Below are positions 43,034-51,118 of a stretch of 64,000 nucleotides of DNA, piece by piece. The notes beneath the pieces were generated by a model. That model was not told the origin of the DNA. It saw only the letters and a list, made by a program, of their open reading frames with translations, and did no database searches. The first letter of the stretch is position 1. Each line of letters begins with the position of its first letter. Both the position numbers and the translations under genes were made by a program. Source of the stretch: Methylobacterium oryzihabitans (lineage in GTDB: Bacteria; Pseudomonadota; Alphaproteobacteria; Rhizobiales; Beijerinckiaceae); the NCBI RefSeq assembly GCF_004004555.2, contig NZ_SACP01000001.1, positions 1 to 64,000 of the forward strand. Direction: 5' to 3'.

Positions 43034-43540
43034 TCATTGCAGGCTGTCGACCCCGGGGCCGAAGCCCTTGAGCGACAGCGGGATGCCGACCCCCTCCTCG
43101 GGGGTCTGGAACACGATGAAGGTCGCCTGCTGGCCGGCCTTGAGCTGGCCGATCAGCTTGTCGTCCATCACCACCTCGGCGACGCAGCCGGTCGAGAGGC
43201 AGCGCACGAAGGCGGTGCGGCCGACGTCGTTCTGGTCGATCTTGAGGCCCAGGCCGGACGGCAGCAGGATGCCGAGGGGCGCCACCACCCGCAGCAGGGT
43301 GCCGCGGTTGTCCGCCGTCTTCAGCACGATCACCACGAGGGTGAGGTTCGGCCGGTCCTCGGCCGCCACGTACTGCACCAGGGCGCATTGCTCCGACTTG
43401 GCGCCGGCCGGCGTCTCGCAGCGCATCTGCCAGTCGTCGAAGGTCTGCTTCACCGCGCCCTGCGCGAGAGCGGGCGCGCTCGCCAGAACCGCCAGGGTGC
43501 CGAACAGGCCGGCCCGCAGGCGTCGTCCGAACCGTCGCAT
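43034..43540 (-). CDS. invasion-associated locus B (IalB) family protein
   Basis: 168-aa periplasmic protein. Signal peptide 1-27 (AGLFGTLAVLASAPALAQ). The mature domain TFDDWQMRCETPAGAKSEQCALVQYV, VVAPLGILLPSGLGLKID, AFVRCLSTGCVAEVVMDDKLIGQLKAG and FQTPEEGVGIPLSLKGF is the IalB family pattern, with four conserved Cys. The name comes from Bartonella invasion, but the family is widespread in free-living alphaproteobacteria and its function is unknown. Start at ATG 43540 (MRRFGRR); an upstream start at 43561 is less likely. Confidence 0.88.
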   Translation of the reverse strand: MRRFGRRLRAGLFGTLAVLASAPALAQGAVKQTFDDWQMRCETPAGAKSEQCALVQYVAAEDRPNLTLVVIVLKTADNRGTLLRVVAPLGILLPSGLGLKIDQNDVGRTAFVRCLSTGCVAEVVMDDKLIGQLKAGQQATFIVFQTPEEGVGIPLSLKGFGPGVDSLQ

Positions 43541-43765
43541 GCTGTCCCGCACGCCTCTCACCGTTCCGCTGCCGGGCGCCGCCGCAAGCGGTGCCGTCGA
43601 GCCCGGGGCGTTCGGACCACGCGGGGCCCCGGCCTGTCAAGGACGCGCCCGGGAGACACACCGCTCCACAATCGCGCGGGCCGGATTTTTTGCACGCCGC
43701 CGGCCAACCATTCCGCTGCTAAGCTGTTGGAACACCGCACACGCCCTCGAACGGACCGCCCGCCG

Positions 43766-44137
43766 ATGCGACGCACCACCCCCGCCCTCCTGATCGCGCT
43801 GCTGCCCCTCGCCGCCGCGCCGGCCCTCGCCGGCGGCCTGCCGGTCGACGAGACCACCTACATCGAGCGCTCGCTGGAGCGCGACGGGGCGCTGACCGTC
43901 GAGCACCCGCCGGTGCGCCGCAACCCGTGGGGCCGGCGCAACGGCAGTAGCGCCGAGATCGCCGGCGGCTGCCGCGAGGGCGGGCTCGTGCGCCGGTACG
44001 ACGAGACGGGGGCGGTGATCGTGCGCCAGCGCGAGATCTGCGACAGCATCGCGCCGCGCACCCTGAATCCGGGCGAGGTCGATCCGCGGCCGGCGTGGCC
44101 GGTGGTGCCGCTGGCGGTGGTCCGGGCGCGGGGCTGA
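43766..44137 (+). CDS. hypothetical secreted protein
   Basis: 123-aa protein with a signal peptide (1-22, ...LAAAPALAG). The mature part contains GGCREGGLVRRYDETGAVIVRQREICDSI, with two Cys likely forming a disulphide. No family recognised. Its stop codon TGA is the first triplet of an R1 repeat. Confidence 0.6.
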   Translation: MRRTTPALLIALLPLAAAPALAGGLPVDETTYIERSLERDGALTVEHPPVRRNPWGRRNGSSAEIAGGCREGGLVRRYDETGAVIVRQREICDSIAPRTLNPGEVDPRPAWPVVPLAVVRARG

Positions 44138-44242
44138 TACGATTTTCGGACGATCAGTTCCGAAAAATCGTATCATCAACCCGCGCGGCACTTGAGCGAA
44201 GCCGGTTTCCGCATTGCGAACCAATCAATCGGAAACCCATGA
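44135..44242. repeat. R1 dispersed repeat, copy 3
   Basis: Hairpin 44135-44175 (arms TGATACGATTTTCGGA and TTCCGAAAAATCGTATCA, one bulged base) followed by a shortened tail (ACTTGAGCGAAGCCGG, CGCATTGCGAACC) that lacks the central CAGGATCGCCTGAAG block. Its first three bases are the stop of the upstream gene. A further diverged tail-like stretch (CAGCCCGCGC, GCATGAGCGACGTCG) is seen at ~44340-44400. Confidence 0.8.
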
Positions 44243-44547
44243 TACCAACGGTCGTTGACAACGACCTTTGGTTCTGCTCTCGAATTTCCGCCAAGCCTCT
44301 CGCTTAATTTCGGAAATTCGAGTTCCGGACATGGTGTCGTCAGCCCGCGCTGGAGCCGGAGGCTCCACGCGCATGAGCGACGTCGCTGTCGCGATGCGGA
44401 CATCGTAGGACCGGTCGAACGGCCGCCCCGGCCCTCCCTCCGCTGCGGCCGGGACGGTCGCCGTGGCGGCCGAGCTGGATTCCGGTGCCGGCTCGGCCGC
44501 GCGACCGTCACCGCCGGATCGATCGGAGACGCAGACGCTCCCGACAT

Positions 44548-44930
44548 GGAAACCGGCTCCAAACACTTGATCCAGGAGCATGATTTCGAGCGCGGGATCC
44601 CCTTTCCCGAGTGGGAGAGCCTGTTTGAGCGATGGTCCATCGTATTTATCGCGCGAAGCACCCCTCTCCCGGACGACTGAAGCGATAGCGGAAGGAGATC
44701 CGGGATCCAGACGTCAGATGTGCCGCGAAGCGGCTCAGTCTGACAGCACTGTCGCTGAGTATGGACGCTTCGCGACTTGTTGTACTGGATCCCGGATCTC
44801 CTTCCACTGCGTTCCAGTCGTCCGGGAAAGGGGGAGCTTGTTATTTAGATCGAGACTCAAACAGGCTCTGAGAGGGGATTCCGCGCTCCAAAAATCCAAT
44901 CTTGAAATCAGATACTTGGAGCCGGTTTCC
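44548..44930. repeat. R2 palindrome interrupted by a MITE-like insertion
   Basis: Left arm 44548-44615 (GGAAACCGGCTCC, GAGCGCGGGATCCCC, CCCGAGTGGG) and right arm 44870-44930 (GAGAGGGGATTCCGCGCTCC, GGAGCCGGTTTCC) are inverted copies of one element. The right arm is nearly identical to 23191-23250. Between the arms sits the 252-bp element at 44617-44868. The palindrome's CCCGAGTGGGAGAGGGG core appears split by that element. The right arm ends 2 bases from the ohrR stop codon. Confidence 0.7.
44616..44869. mobile_element. MITE-like element, copy 1
   Basis: Terminal inverted repeats of 14 bp, AGAGCCTGTTTGAG (44616-44629) and CTCAAACAGGCTCT (44856-44869), are perfect. Inside is a second inverted pair, GGAGATCCGGGATCCAG (44694-44710) and its exact complement (44786-44802), flanking a region with CGCTTCGCGACTTG. 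It has no coding capacity. The reverse complement of 59627-59894 matches along the whole length. No full transposase with these ends is in the window. Confidence 0.75.
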
Positions 44931-44932
44931 AG

Positions 44933-45424
44933 TCAGTCCCGCTCCGCCACCGTGACGTGCAACGCATCCCGCAACGCGACGATCTCGTCGCGCAGGGCGG
45001 CCAGTCTTTCGGGCGGCTGACCGGCCGCGCAGACGACCTCGCCCGGGAACGGCAGCGCCCGCTGGCGCAGGTCGCGGCCGGCCTCGGTGAGGCTGATCCG
45101 CATCAACCGTTCGTCGGCCGCGTCGCGGGCACGCTGGATCAGGCCCGTGCCCTCCAGCCGCTTCAGCAACGGCGTCAGCGTTCCGGAATCGAGGTAGAGC
45201 CGCTGCCCCAGCGCCTTCATCGTCTGCCGGTCCTCTTCCCACAGCAGAAGCAGCACCAGATATTGCGGATAGGTCAGGCCGAGCCCGTCGAGGAGCGGCT
45301 TGTAGACCCGGTTGAAGGCGTGCGCCGCCGAGTAGACGGCAAAGCAGATCTGGTTCGCCAGTGTCAGGGGGCCGTCCGCCTCGCAGGTGGGCGGCATCTC
45401 CCGCTCCGGACCGGGCTCCGGCAT
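44933..45424 (-). CDS. ohrR: MarR-family organic-peroxide repressor OhrR
   Basis: 163-aa winged-helix repressor. The redox-sensing Cys27 lies in LANQICFAVYSAAHAFNRVYKPLLDGLGLTYPQYLVLLLLWEED, the OhrR signature, and the helix-turn-helix/wing is DSGTLTPLLKRLEGTGLIQRARDAADERLMRISLTEAG. Organic peroxides oxidise the Cys and release the DNA. It is divergent from ohr, with a palindromic operator between, and therefore probably represses both. The stop is followed by an R2 arm. Confidence 0.93.
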   Translation of the reverse strand: MPEPGPEREMPPTCEADGPLTLANQICFAVYSAAHAFNRVYKPLLDGLGLTYPQYLVLLLLWEEDRQTMKALGQRLYLDSGTLTPLLKRLEGTGLIQRARDAADERLMRISLTEAGRDLRQRALPFPGEVVCAAGQPPERLAALRDEIVALRDALHVTVAERD

Positions 45425-45502
45425 GCTCGTCCCTCCTGAGGACTGCGATCGGGGCGGCGGCCCCGCCGCAGCGCCGTCGTGGTGTCCGACATCGACGGGG
45501 AG

Positions 45503-45539
45503 ATTTCAAGTTGCGCGCAATCTGATTTTTGGCTATCGA
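45503..45539 (+). promoter_or_regulatory. ohr promoter with OhrR operator
   Basis: The palindrome TTGCGCGCAA (45511-45520) is the type of core seen in alphaproteobacterial OhrR operators. TTGCGC (45511-45516) also serves as a -35, with TATCGA (45534-45539) 17 bases downstream as -10 of ohr. OhrR binding would therefore block RNA polymerase directly. The ohr start is 52 bases after the -10. Confidence 0.65.
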
Positions 45540-45591
45540 ATATCGCGAGCGGGCCCGGACGGCCCGGCCGCACCAACCACGGAGGGATCCG

Positions 45592-46017
45592 ATGTCCGTC
45601 GACGTGAAGTACACCACCGAGGCCACCGCCACCGGAGGCCGCGACGGCCGCGCGAAGACCCAGGACGGCTCCCTCGACGTGGCGCTGGCCACCCCGAAGG
45701 AACTCGGCGGCGCCGGGGGCCCCGGCAACAATCCCGAGCAGCTCTTCGCCGCCGGATACTCGGCCTGCTTCCTCGGTGCGATGAAGTTCGTCGGCGGCCA
45801 GGAGAAGATCAAGGTTCCGGCCGACGCCACGGTCACCGCGACGGTCGGCATCGGCCCGCGCTCGGAGGGCGGCTTCGGCATCACCGCCAGCCTGACGATC
45901 TCGCTGCCGGCCCTCGACCGCGCCACCGCCGAGACGCTGGTGGAGAAGGCGCATCAGGTGTGCCCGTACTCCAACGCCACCCGCGGCAACGTCGACGTCG
46001 CCCTCACCATCGCGTGA
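45592..46017 (+). CDS. ohr: organic hydroperoxide resistance protein (Ohr)
   Basis: 141-aa OsmC/Ohr-fold thiol peroxidase that reduces fatty-acid and other organic hydroperoxides. The catalytic Cys59 is in AAGYSACFLGAM and the resolving Cys124 in HQVCPYSNATRGN. Typical N-terminus VKYTTEATATGGRDGRAKTQDGSLDVALATPKELGG. GGAGGGATCCG precedes the ATG. It is controlled by the divergent ohrR. Confidence 0.95.
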   Translation: MSVDVKYTTEATATGGRDGRAKTQDGSLDVALATPKELGGAGGPGNNPEQLFAAGYSACFLGAMKFVGGQEKIKVPADATVTATVGIGPRSEGGFGITASLTISLPALDRATAETLVEKAHQVCPYSNATRGNVDVALTIA

Positions 46018-46051
46018 TCCCGGCGCGGGGGCGGCCACGCCCCCGCCACAC

Positions 46052-46185
46052 CCGTCGAACGACTTCCGGTCGATCGCTCGGCGACGGCGTCGCAGTCGTG
46101 TTCGCGACGCGAAATTCGGCTTGGCTCGGCGCCGCGCGGGCCCGTGATGCGGTTTTCGGAACGGACTCGTCCGAGAACCGTATCA
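46052..46185. repeat. R1 dispersed repeat, copy 4 (inverted)
   Basis: Tail 46052-46144 and hairpin 46145-46185 (arms TGATGCGGTTTTCGGAACG and CGAGAACCGTATCA), in the opposite direction to copy 1. The last triplet, read on the minus strand, is the TGA stop of rdgB. It separates the convergent ohr and rdgB genes. Confidence 0.75.
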
Positions 46186-46812
46186 CGGGCGCCGCAGGCA
46201 GGCGGCGGCGAGGCTCAGGAAGGCGCGCGCCCGATGCGACAGCGCCCGGCCCGCCTCCCAGTCGATGCCGTGCTTCTCCTGGGCGCCGAGTTCGCCGAAC
46301 GTGAGCGCGGTCTCGTCCGGCTTGAACATCGGATCGTAGCCGAAGCCGCGCTCGCCCCGCGGCGGCCAGACCAGTTCGCCGAAGACCCGCCCCTCGAACA
46401 GCTCCTCGTGCCCGTCCGGCCAGGCCAGGACCAGGGCCGAGACGAAATGCGAGCGCCGGTCGGTGGCGCCGCGGGCGGCGAGTTCGCGCTCGATCCGGGC
46501 CATCGCCCCGGCGAAATCCTTCGAGCCGCCCGACCAGCGGGCCGAGAACAGGCCCGGCGCCCCGTCGAGCGCGTTGACGCACAGGCCCGAATCGTCGGCG
46601 AAGGCCGGCAGGCCGGTGGCGGAGGCCGCCGCCCGCGCCTTGATCGCCGCGTTCTCGGCGAACATCGTGCCGGTCTCCTCCGGCTCCGGCAGGTTCAGCT
46701 CCCCGGCCGACACCGCCTCGACGCCGAACGGCGCCAGCAATTCGCGCATCTCGACGAGCTTGCCGCTGTTGTGGGTCGCGATCACCACCTTGCCGGTGAG
46801 GAGCCGGGCCAT
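46183..46812 (-). CDS. rdgB: dITP/XTP pyrophosphatase (RdgB/HAM1 family)
   Basis: 209-aa house-cleaning nucleotide pyrophosphatase that hydrolyses dITP, ITP and XTP to keep them out of DNA. Motifs: [18 protein letters not shown] (substrate P-loop-like SGK), [42 protein letters not shown] (catalytic Asp) and [31 protein letters not shown]...SHRARA. rph lies 34 bp upstream on the same strand, the usual rph-rdgB pair. Confidence 0.96.
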   Translation of the reverse strand: MARLLTGKVVIATHNSGKLVEMRELLAPFGVEAVSAGELNLPEPEETGTMFAENAAIKARAAASATGLPAFADDSGLCVNALDGAPGLFSARWSGGSKDFAGAMARIERELAARGATDRRSHFVSALVLAWPDGHEELFEGRVFGELVWPPRGERGFGYDPMFKPDETALTFGELGAQEKHGIDWEAGRALSHRARAFLSLAAACLRRP

Positions 46813-46846
46813 CGGGAAGTCTCCCTGAGATACGTCGTCGGGCTGG

Positions 46847-47560
46847 TCAGCCCACGGCCTGCTTCTGGAGGGCGACGAGGTCGGCGACCCCGGCCTTGGC
46901 GAGGCGCAGCAGCCCGAGGAATTCCTCCTCGGTGAACGGCTTCACCTCGGCGGTGCCCTGGACCTCGACGATCCCGCCCGAGCCGGTGATGACGAAGTTG
47001 GCGTCGGTCTCGGCGCCGGAATCCTCGTCGTAGTCGAGGTCGAGCACCGGCGTGCCCTTGTGGATGCCGCACGACACCGCCGCGACGTGGTCGCGCATCG
47101 GATCGACCGAGATGATCGAGCGGCCGCGCATCCAGGCGAAGCACTCGTGCAGGGCGACCCAGGCGCCGGTGATCGCGGCGGTGCGGGTGCCGCCATCGGC
47201 CTGGAGCACGTCGCAATCGACCACGATCTGCCGCTCGCCGATCGCCGGCAGATTGACCACCGCGCGCAGCGACCGGCCGATCAGGCGCTGGATCTCCTGG
47301 GTGCGCCCGGAGGGCTTGCCGGCATTGACCTCGCGGCGGTTGCGCTCGTGGGTGGCGCGCGGGAGCATCGCGTACTCGGCGGTGACCCAGCCGCGGCCCG
47401 ATCCGCGCAGCCAGGACGGGCCGCGCTCCTCCAGCGAGGCGGTGCACAGGACCCGGGTCTCGCCGAACGTCACGAGGCACGACCCTTCGGCATGGCGCGA
47501 CACGCTCCGCTCCAGCGTGACCTTGCGCAGCTCGTCGGGTGCGCGCTTCGAGGGACGCAT
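46847..47560 (-). CDS. rph: ribonuclease PH
   Basis: 237-aa phosphorolytic 3'-5' exoribonuclease that trims tRNA 3' ends. Landmarks: [84 protein letters not shown] and the [32 protein letters not shown] catalytic region. ATG 47560 has CAGGAGA upstream. It is followed by rdgB. Confidence 0.96.
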   Translation of the reverse strand: MRPSKRAPDELRKVTLERSVSRHAEGSCLVTFGETRVLCTASLEERGPSWLRGSGRGWVTAEYAMLPRATHERNRREVNAGKPSGRTQEIQRLIGRSLRAVVNLPAIGERQIVVDCDVLQADGGTRTAAITGAWVALHECFAWMRGRSIISVDPMRDHVAAVSCGIHKGTPVLDLDYDEDSGAETDANFVITGSGGIVEVQGTAEVKPFTEEEFLGLLRLAKAGVADLVALQKQAVG

Positions 47561-47754
47561 CGGGTTCTCCTGTGCCGGACCGGGGCCCGCGCTCTTAGGC
47601 GCTGGCAGCCCGCGCGACAAGCCGCCCATCGGGCCGCGCGGCGGCGCGGGTCGGCAGGCGAGCCGTGCGTCCGGCGCCGGCGGCCAAGGCGCGGGCGGCG
47701 GTTGACGAAGGGGGGCCGGAGACCGACCTTGGGTGGTCGAACCGCCCCGATCCC

Positions 47755-48237
47755 ATGCCCCTCATCGCCCGCCTCCTCGCCTCCGCCGCCGACTGGTTCG
47801 GTGCCCCCGCGGCGGCCGCCCCCGACTTGGCCGGCCCCGCCATCGCCGCCGCCGCGCTGCTCGTGCACGTCGCCCGGGTCGACGGGTCGCTGGCGCCGGT
47901 CGAGCACGAGCGGCTCGCCCGCCTGCTGCACGGCGGCGGGCTCGCCGCGTCGCCGGCGGAGGCCCTCGCGCTGATCGGGCGGGCGATCGCGGTCGACGAC
48001 GAGACGCGGGACTTCGCCGACCTCGTGGCGCGGGTCGGGCGCGACGCCCCGGAGGCGGAGCGGCTCGGCCTGCTCGGCATGGCCTGGGCCATCGCCGCCG
48101 CCGACGGCACGGTGCACGAGTTCGAGGACGATCTGGTCTGGCGGCTCGGCCAGCTCCTCGGCTTCGACGACGCGGCGATCGCGGCGTCCCGGGCGATCGC
48201 CCTCGCGGCGCAGGCGCCGCAGGGAGCGGCGCCGTGA
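47755..48237 (+). CDS. TerB-like (tellurite-resistance-type) helical protein
   Basis: 160-aa helical protein with a TerB/DjlA-type repeat: [29 protein letters not shown] and [34 protein letters not shown], both showing the D-G-x(n)-E metal-site pattern. No signal peptide. Function is not established for such stand-alone TerB proteins. Its stop overlaps the next gene as GTGA. Confidence 0.8.
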   Translation: MPLIARLLASAADWFGAPAAAAPDLAGPAIAAAALLVHVARVDGSLAPVEHERLARLLHGGGLAASPAEALALIGRAIAVDDETRDFADLVARVGRDAPEAERLGLLGMAWAIAAADGTVHEFEDDLVWRLGQLLGFDDAAIAASRAIALAAQAPQGAAP

Positions 48238-48968
48238 GACGGGAGGACGCGGCCGCGATCGGCAAGCCGGTGCTGATCGTCCTCCACCAGGAGGCCTCGA
48301 CCCCCGGCCGGCTCGGCCGCCTGTTCCTGGAGCGCGGCCACCCCCTCGACATCCGCCGCCCGCGCTTCGGCGAGGCGCTGCCCGACACGTTGCGCGACCA
48401 TGCCGGCGCGGTGATCTTCGGCGGTCCGATGAGCGCCAACGATCCCGACGACTTCGTGCGCACCGAGATCGACTGGATCGACGTGCCCCTGCGCGAGGGC
48501 GCGCCGTTCCTCGGCCTCTGCCTCGGGGCGCAGATGCTCGCCAAGGGCCTCGGGGCGACGGTGCGTCCGCATCCGGAGGGGCGGGCGGAGATCGGCTACT
48601 ACCCGCTGCTGCCGACCGAGGCCGGCACCGCCTTCGCGGCCGAGATCGGCCAGCCGTGGCCGTCGCACGTCTATCACTGGCACCGCGAGGGCTTCACCTG
48701 CCCGGCGGGCGCGACCACGCTCGCCACCGGCGACGACTTCCCGACCCAGGCGATCCGGGTCGGGCCGGCGGCGTTCGGCTTCCAGTTCCACCCCGAGGTC
48801 ACGCACGCGATGATGTGCCGCTGGACCGTGCGGGCGGCCGAGCGCCTGAAGCTGCCGGGCGCCCAGGACCGCGTGCGCCAGGCCGAGGGCCGGCTGATGC
48901 ACGATCCCTCGGTGATGCGCTGGCTCGACGCCTTCCTCGACCACTGGCTCGGCGATCCGGGGCGCTGA
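48234..48968 (+). CDS. class I glutamine amidotransferase
   Basis: 244-aa GATase-I protein of the stand-alone GMP-synthase-like type. The catalytic triad is Cys96 in FLGLCLGAQMLA, His186 and Glu188 in FGFQFHPEVT. GGPMSANDPDDFVRTEIDWI is the usual preceding block. It would transfer ammonia from glutamine to an unknown acceptor, or cleave gamma-glutamyl bonds like PuuD. GTG start at 48234 inside the TerB-like stop. Confidence 0.88.
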   Translation: MRREDAAAIGKPVLIVLHQEASTPGRLGRLFLERGHPLDIRRPRFGEALPDTLRDHAGAVIFGGPMSANDPDDFVRTEIDWIDVPLREGAPFLGLCLGAQMLAKGLGATVRPHPEGRAEIGYYPLLPTEAGTAFAAEIGQPWPSHVYHWHREGFTCPAGATTLATGDDFPTQAIRVGPAAFGFQFHPEVTHAMMCRWTVRAAERLKLPGAQDRVRQAEGRLMHDPSVMRWLDAFLDHWLGDPGR

Positions 48969-49012
48969 CGCCCGCGACCCTCGCCCGCCACCCCCACGAG
49001 CCGCCCGCCGCC

Positions 49013-49414
49013 ATGATCGTCAGCCTGACCCTCCTGCTGCTGTGCCAACTCGTCGGGGAGATCCTGGCGCGGGGCCTCGCCCTGCCGCTGCCGGGTCCGG
49101 TGATCGGGATGGCGCTGCTGCTCGTCGTGCTGGTCCTGCGCGACCGCCGGCCGGGCGGCCTGCCGCCGCCCCTCGTCGACGGCACCCTGGAGAGCACCGG
49201 CAAGGGCCTGCTGGCCCATCTCTCGCTGCTGTTCGTGCCGGCCGGCGTCGGCGTGGTCGGGCGGCTCGACGTGCTGGCGGCGCACGGGGTCGCGCTCGCC
49301 GTCACCCTGGTGGTCTCCACGGCGGCGGCGCTCGCCGCCACGGTGCTGACCTTCACCTGGGTCGCACGCTGGACCGCGAAGGCGACCGCGAAACCCCCGG
49401 GGACCGGCCGATGA
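49013..49414 (+). CDS. lrgA: CidA/LrgA family membrane protein
   Basis: 133-aa holin-like membrane protein with about four TM segments (LTLLLLCQLVGEILARGLALPLPGPVIGMALLLVVLVL, then ...LLAHLSLLFVPAGVGVVGRLD, ...LAVTLVVSTAAALAATVLTFTWVA). LPLPGPVIGM and LLFVPAGVGV are the family signatures. It works with LrgB; roles proposed include murein hydrolase export control and pyruvate or glycolate transport. ATGA overlap with lrgB. Confidence 0.92.
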   Translation: MIVSLTLLLLCQLVGEILARGLALPLPGPVIGMALLLVVLVLRDRRPGGLPPPLVDGTLESTGKGLLAHLSLLFVPAGVGVVGRLDVLAAHGVALAVTLVVSTAAALAATVLTFTWVARWTAKATAKPPGTGR

Positions 49415-50127
49415 CGAACGAGTTCGCGGTCTGGGTCTTCCTGTCGCGCAGCCCGCTGCTGTGGCTGACGGTGACGCTGCTCGCCTACGTGATCGCCGAC
49501 CGGGTCTCGGCCGCCACCGGCCGCCATCCCCTCGCCAACCCGGTGCTGCACGCGATCTGGATGATCGGCCTCGTGCTGTGGGCCACCGGCACCGCCTACC
49601 CGGTCTATTTCGAGGGCGCGCAATTCGTGCACTTCCTTCTCGGGCCCGCCACCGTCGCGCTGGCGATCCCGCTCTACGAGCACCGGGTCACGGTGATGCG
49701 GGTGCTGGTGCCGATGCTGGTGGCCCTGCTCGTCGGCTCGACCGTCGCGCTCGGCACCGCCATGGCGACCGCGCGGCTGTTCGGCGTGCCGGAGGGCATC
49801 CTGGTCTCGCTGGCGCCGAAGTCGGTCACCGCGAGCGTCGCCATGGGCATCAGCGGGGCGCTCGGCGGCGACCCGGCGCTGACCGCCGTACTGGTGATCC
49901 TCACCGGGATCATCGGGGCGATCCTGGTGACACCGCTGCTGAACCTCCTCGGCATTCGCGACTGGCGCGCGCGGGGCTTCGCCGCGGGGCTCGCCGCCCA
50001 CGGCATCGGCACCGCCCGGGCGTTCCAGGTCAGCGAGGTCGCCGGCACCTTCGCGGGCATCGCCATGGGGCTCAACGCCCTGCTGACCGCGATCCTGGTG
50101 CCGGTGGCGATCACGCTGTTGCGGTAG
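49411..50127 (+). CDS. lrgB: LrgB/CidB family membrane protein
   Basis: 238-aa multi-spanning protein. The conserved LLGPATVALAIPLYEHR and LAPKSVTASVAMGISGALGGDPALTAVLVILTGIIGA blocks, and GLAAHGIGTARAFQVSEVAGTFAGIAMGLN near the end, mark the LrgB family. It is coupled to lrgA (ATGA). Beyond its stop the base composition drops sharply at the start of an island. Confidence 0.94.
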   Translation: MTNEFAVWVFLSRSPLLWLTVTLLAYVIADRVSAATGRHPLANPVLHAIWMIGLVLWATGTAYPVYFEGAQFVHFLLGPATVALAIPLYEHRVTVMRVLVPMLVALLVGSTVALGTAMATARLFGVPEGILVSLAPKSVTASVAMGISGALGGDPALTAVLVILTGIIGAILVTPLLNLLGIRDWRARGFAAGLAAHGIGTARAFQVSEVAGTFAGIAMGLNALLTAILVPVAITLLR

Positions 50128-50416
50128 GGAGCAGATCGGATCGGTTTGACCGGTCGAAGGGTTGTTTAGGGCAGATAGCGGATCGTGCGCCCTCGTCCTC
50201 GACCTGCCGTCGCAGGGTTAGGTTTGCGATGCTGTTGTGCGCGATAAAATCGCAGGACCCTCATCTTCATCCTTATTCGTGGGCATGGTTCCTGAGAGCC
50301 TAGGAGCTTGAACACAACGCCACGTGGCACGCCAACAGCGGCATTGTGCCATCACGCTTGACTTTTTATATGAGAAACGACATCATGCTTGAGTGGTTAG
50401 CCTACCTGAGGATCCT
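50128..50416. other. AT-richer region at the left edge of an island
   Basis: 289 bp with clearly lower GC than the rest, for example GACTTTTTATATGAG. A small palindrome, GCGATAAAATCGC (50241-50253), could be an operator of the XRE protein encoded downstream. No tRNA, direct repeat or integrase was found at the border. A weak TTGACT at 50358 is present without a good -10. Confidence 0.4.
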
Positions 50417-51118
50417 GTGTCTCTGACGCGCGAACGGACCGACCAGATCCTGCGGGGTGATCTCAACCCCGAGTATATGGAGGCAGCATTGAAATCCCTC
50501 GCTTGGGGGTATGATCGGCTCTACCAGGAGTTGGCCGACAACAACGCTATCAACGACGCCATGCGGCATGAACAATTCGGCCATCGACGCGGCACGTGCG
50601 CTATAGATGCCCTTCTAGAAAACGCCAAAAAGCACGGCGTCCCATATGATATCCGTCGTCTCGACTGCAATGGGCAGAACAAACTGCTTGTAAGAATGGG
50701 TCGCTTGGTCTTGATGCAAGAACCGGTTCTAAGTTTTCGCGACGATCCGAGGGTGTCTGATTTCAAGCTGAAATTAGCAAATTTATATGGATTAATGAAC
50801 CAACTTGAGCTGGATCTTGGTGATGGATATTATCGCGATAGTGAATGGGCTGGGTGTATTCTTTCGGTTCTTTTGCATGGGGCGGCTGGACCGAAATTCA
50901 CGCGTGATCACAAAAAGCTGGGTGGCGTAATGCTTGCTGTGCCAGACGCGGAATACAGTTCATGGGTTCATCGGCTCGATCTTTACGAGTTAGCAATGCA
51001 CGGTCGCAATGGAAAAGATTGGACGCCGAAGAGTGCGCCGAGTGAATATTCGCTCCTCCAGCCGGATAACGTGATTATCAATCCAAAGCGCAAGAATTCG
51101 AAGAGATCTGAAAGATGA
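50417..51118 (+). CDS. hypothetical protein, partner of XRE-ImmA/IrrE protein
   Basis: 233-aa soluble protein, unrecognised. It begins MSLTRERTDQILRGDLNPEYM and contains RHEQFGHRRGTCAIDALLENAKKHGVPYD, a KLLVRMGRLVLMQEPVLSF beta segment and a SEWAGCILSVLLHGAAGPKFTRDHKKLGGVMLAVPDAEYSSWVHRLDLYEL region, with a Lys/Arg-rich C-terminus (PKRKNSKRSER). GTG 50417 is preceded by GAGGA; GTG 50393 is the longer option. It overlaps the next gene as ATGA, so the two act together. AT-rich codon use (ttatatgg, gaatgggct) shows recent acquisition. Confidence 0.65.
   Translation: MSLTRERTDQILRGDLNPEYMEAALKSLAWGYDRLYQELADNNAINDAMRHEQFGHRRGTCAIDALLENAKKHGVPYDIRRLDCNGQNKLLVRMGRLVLMQEPVLSFRDDPRVSDFKLKLANLYGLMNQLELDLGDGYYRDSEWAGCILSVLLHGAAGPKFTRDHKKLGGVMLAVPDAEYSSWVHRLDLYELAMHGRNGKDWTPKSAPSEYSLLQPDNVIINPKRKNSKRSER

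Noticed and set aside
44548..44930. The repeat cluster as a CRISPR array.
   Set aside because: The repeated units are inverted and of unequal length, with no regular direct repeats and spacers and no cas genes.
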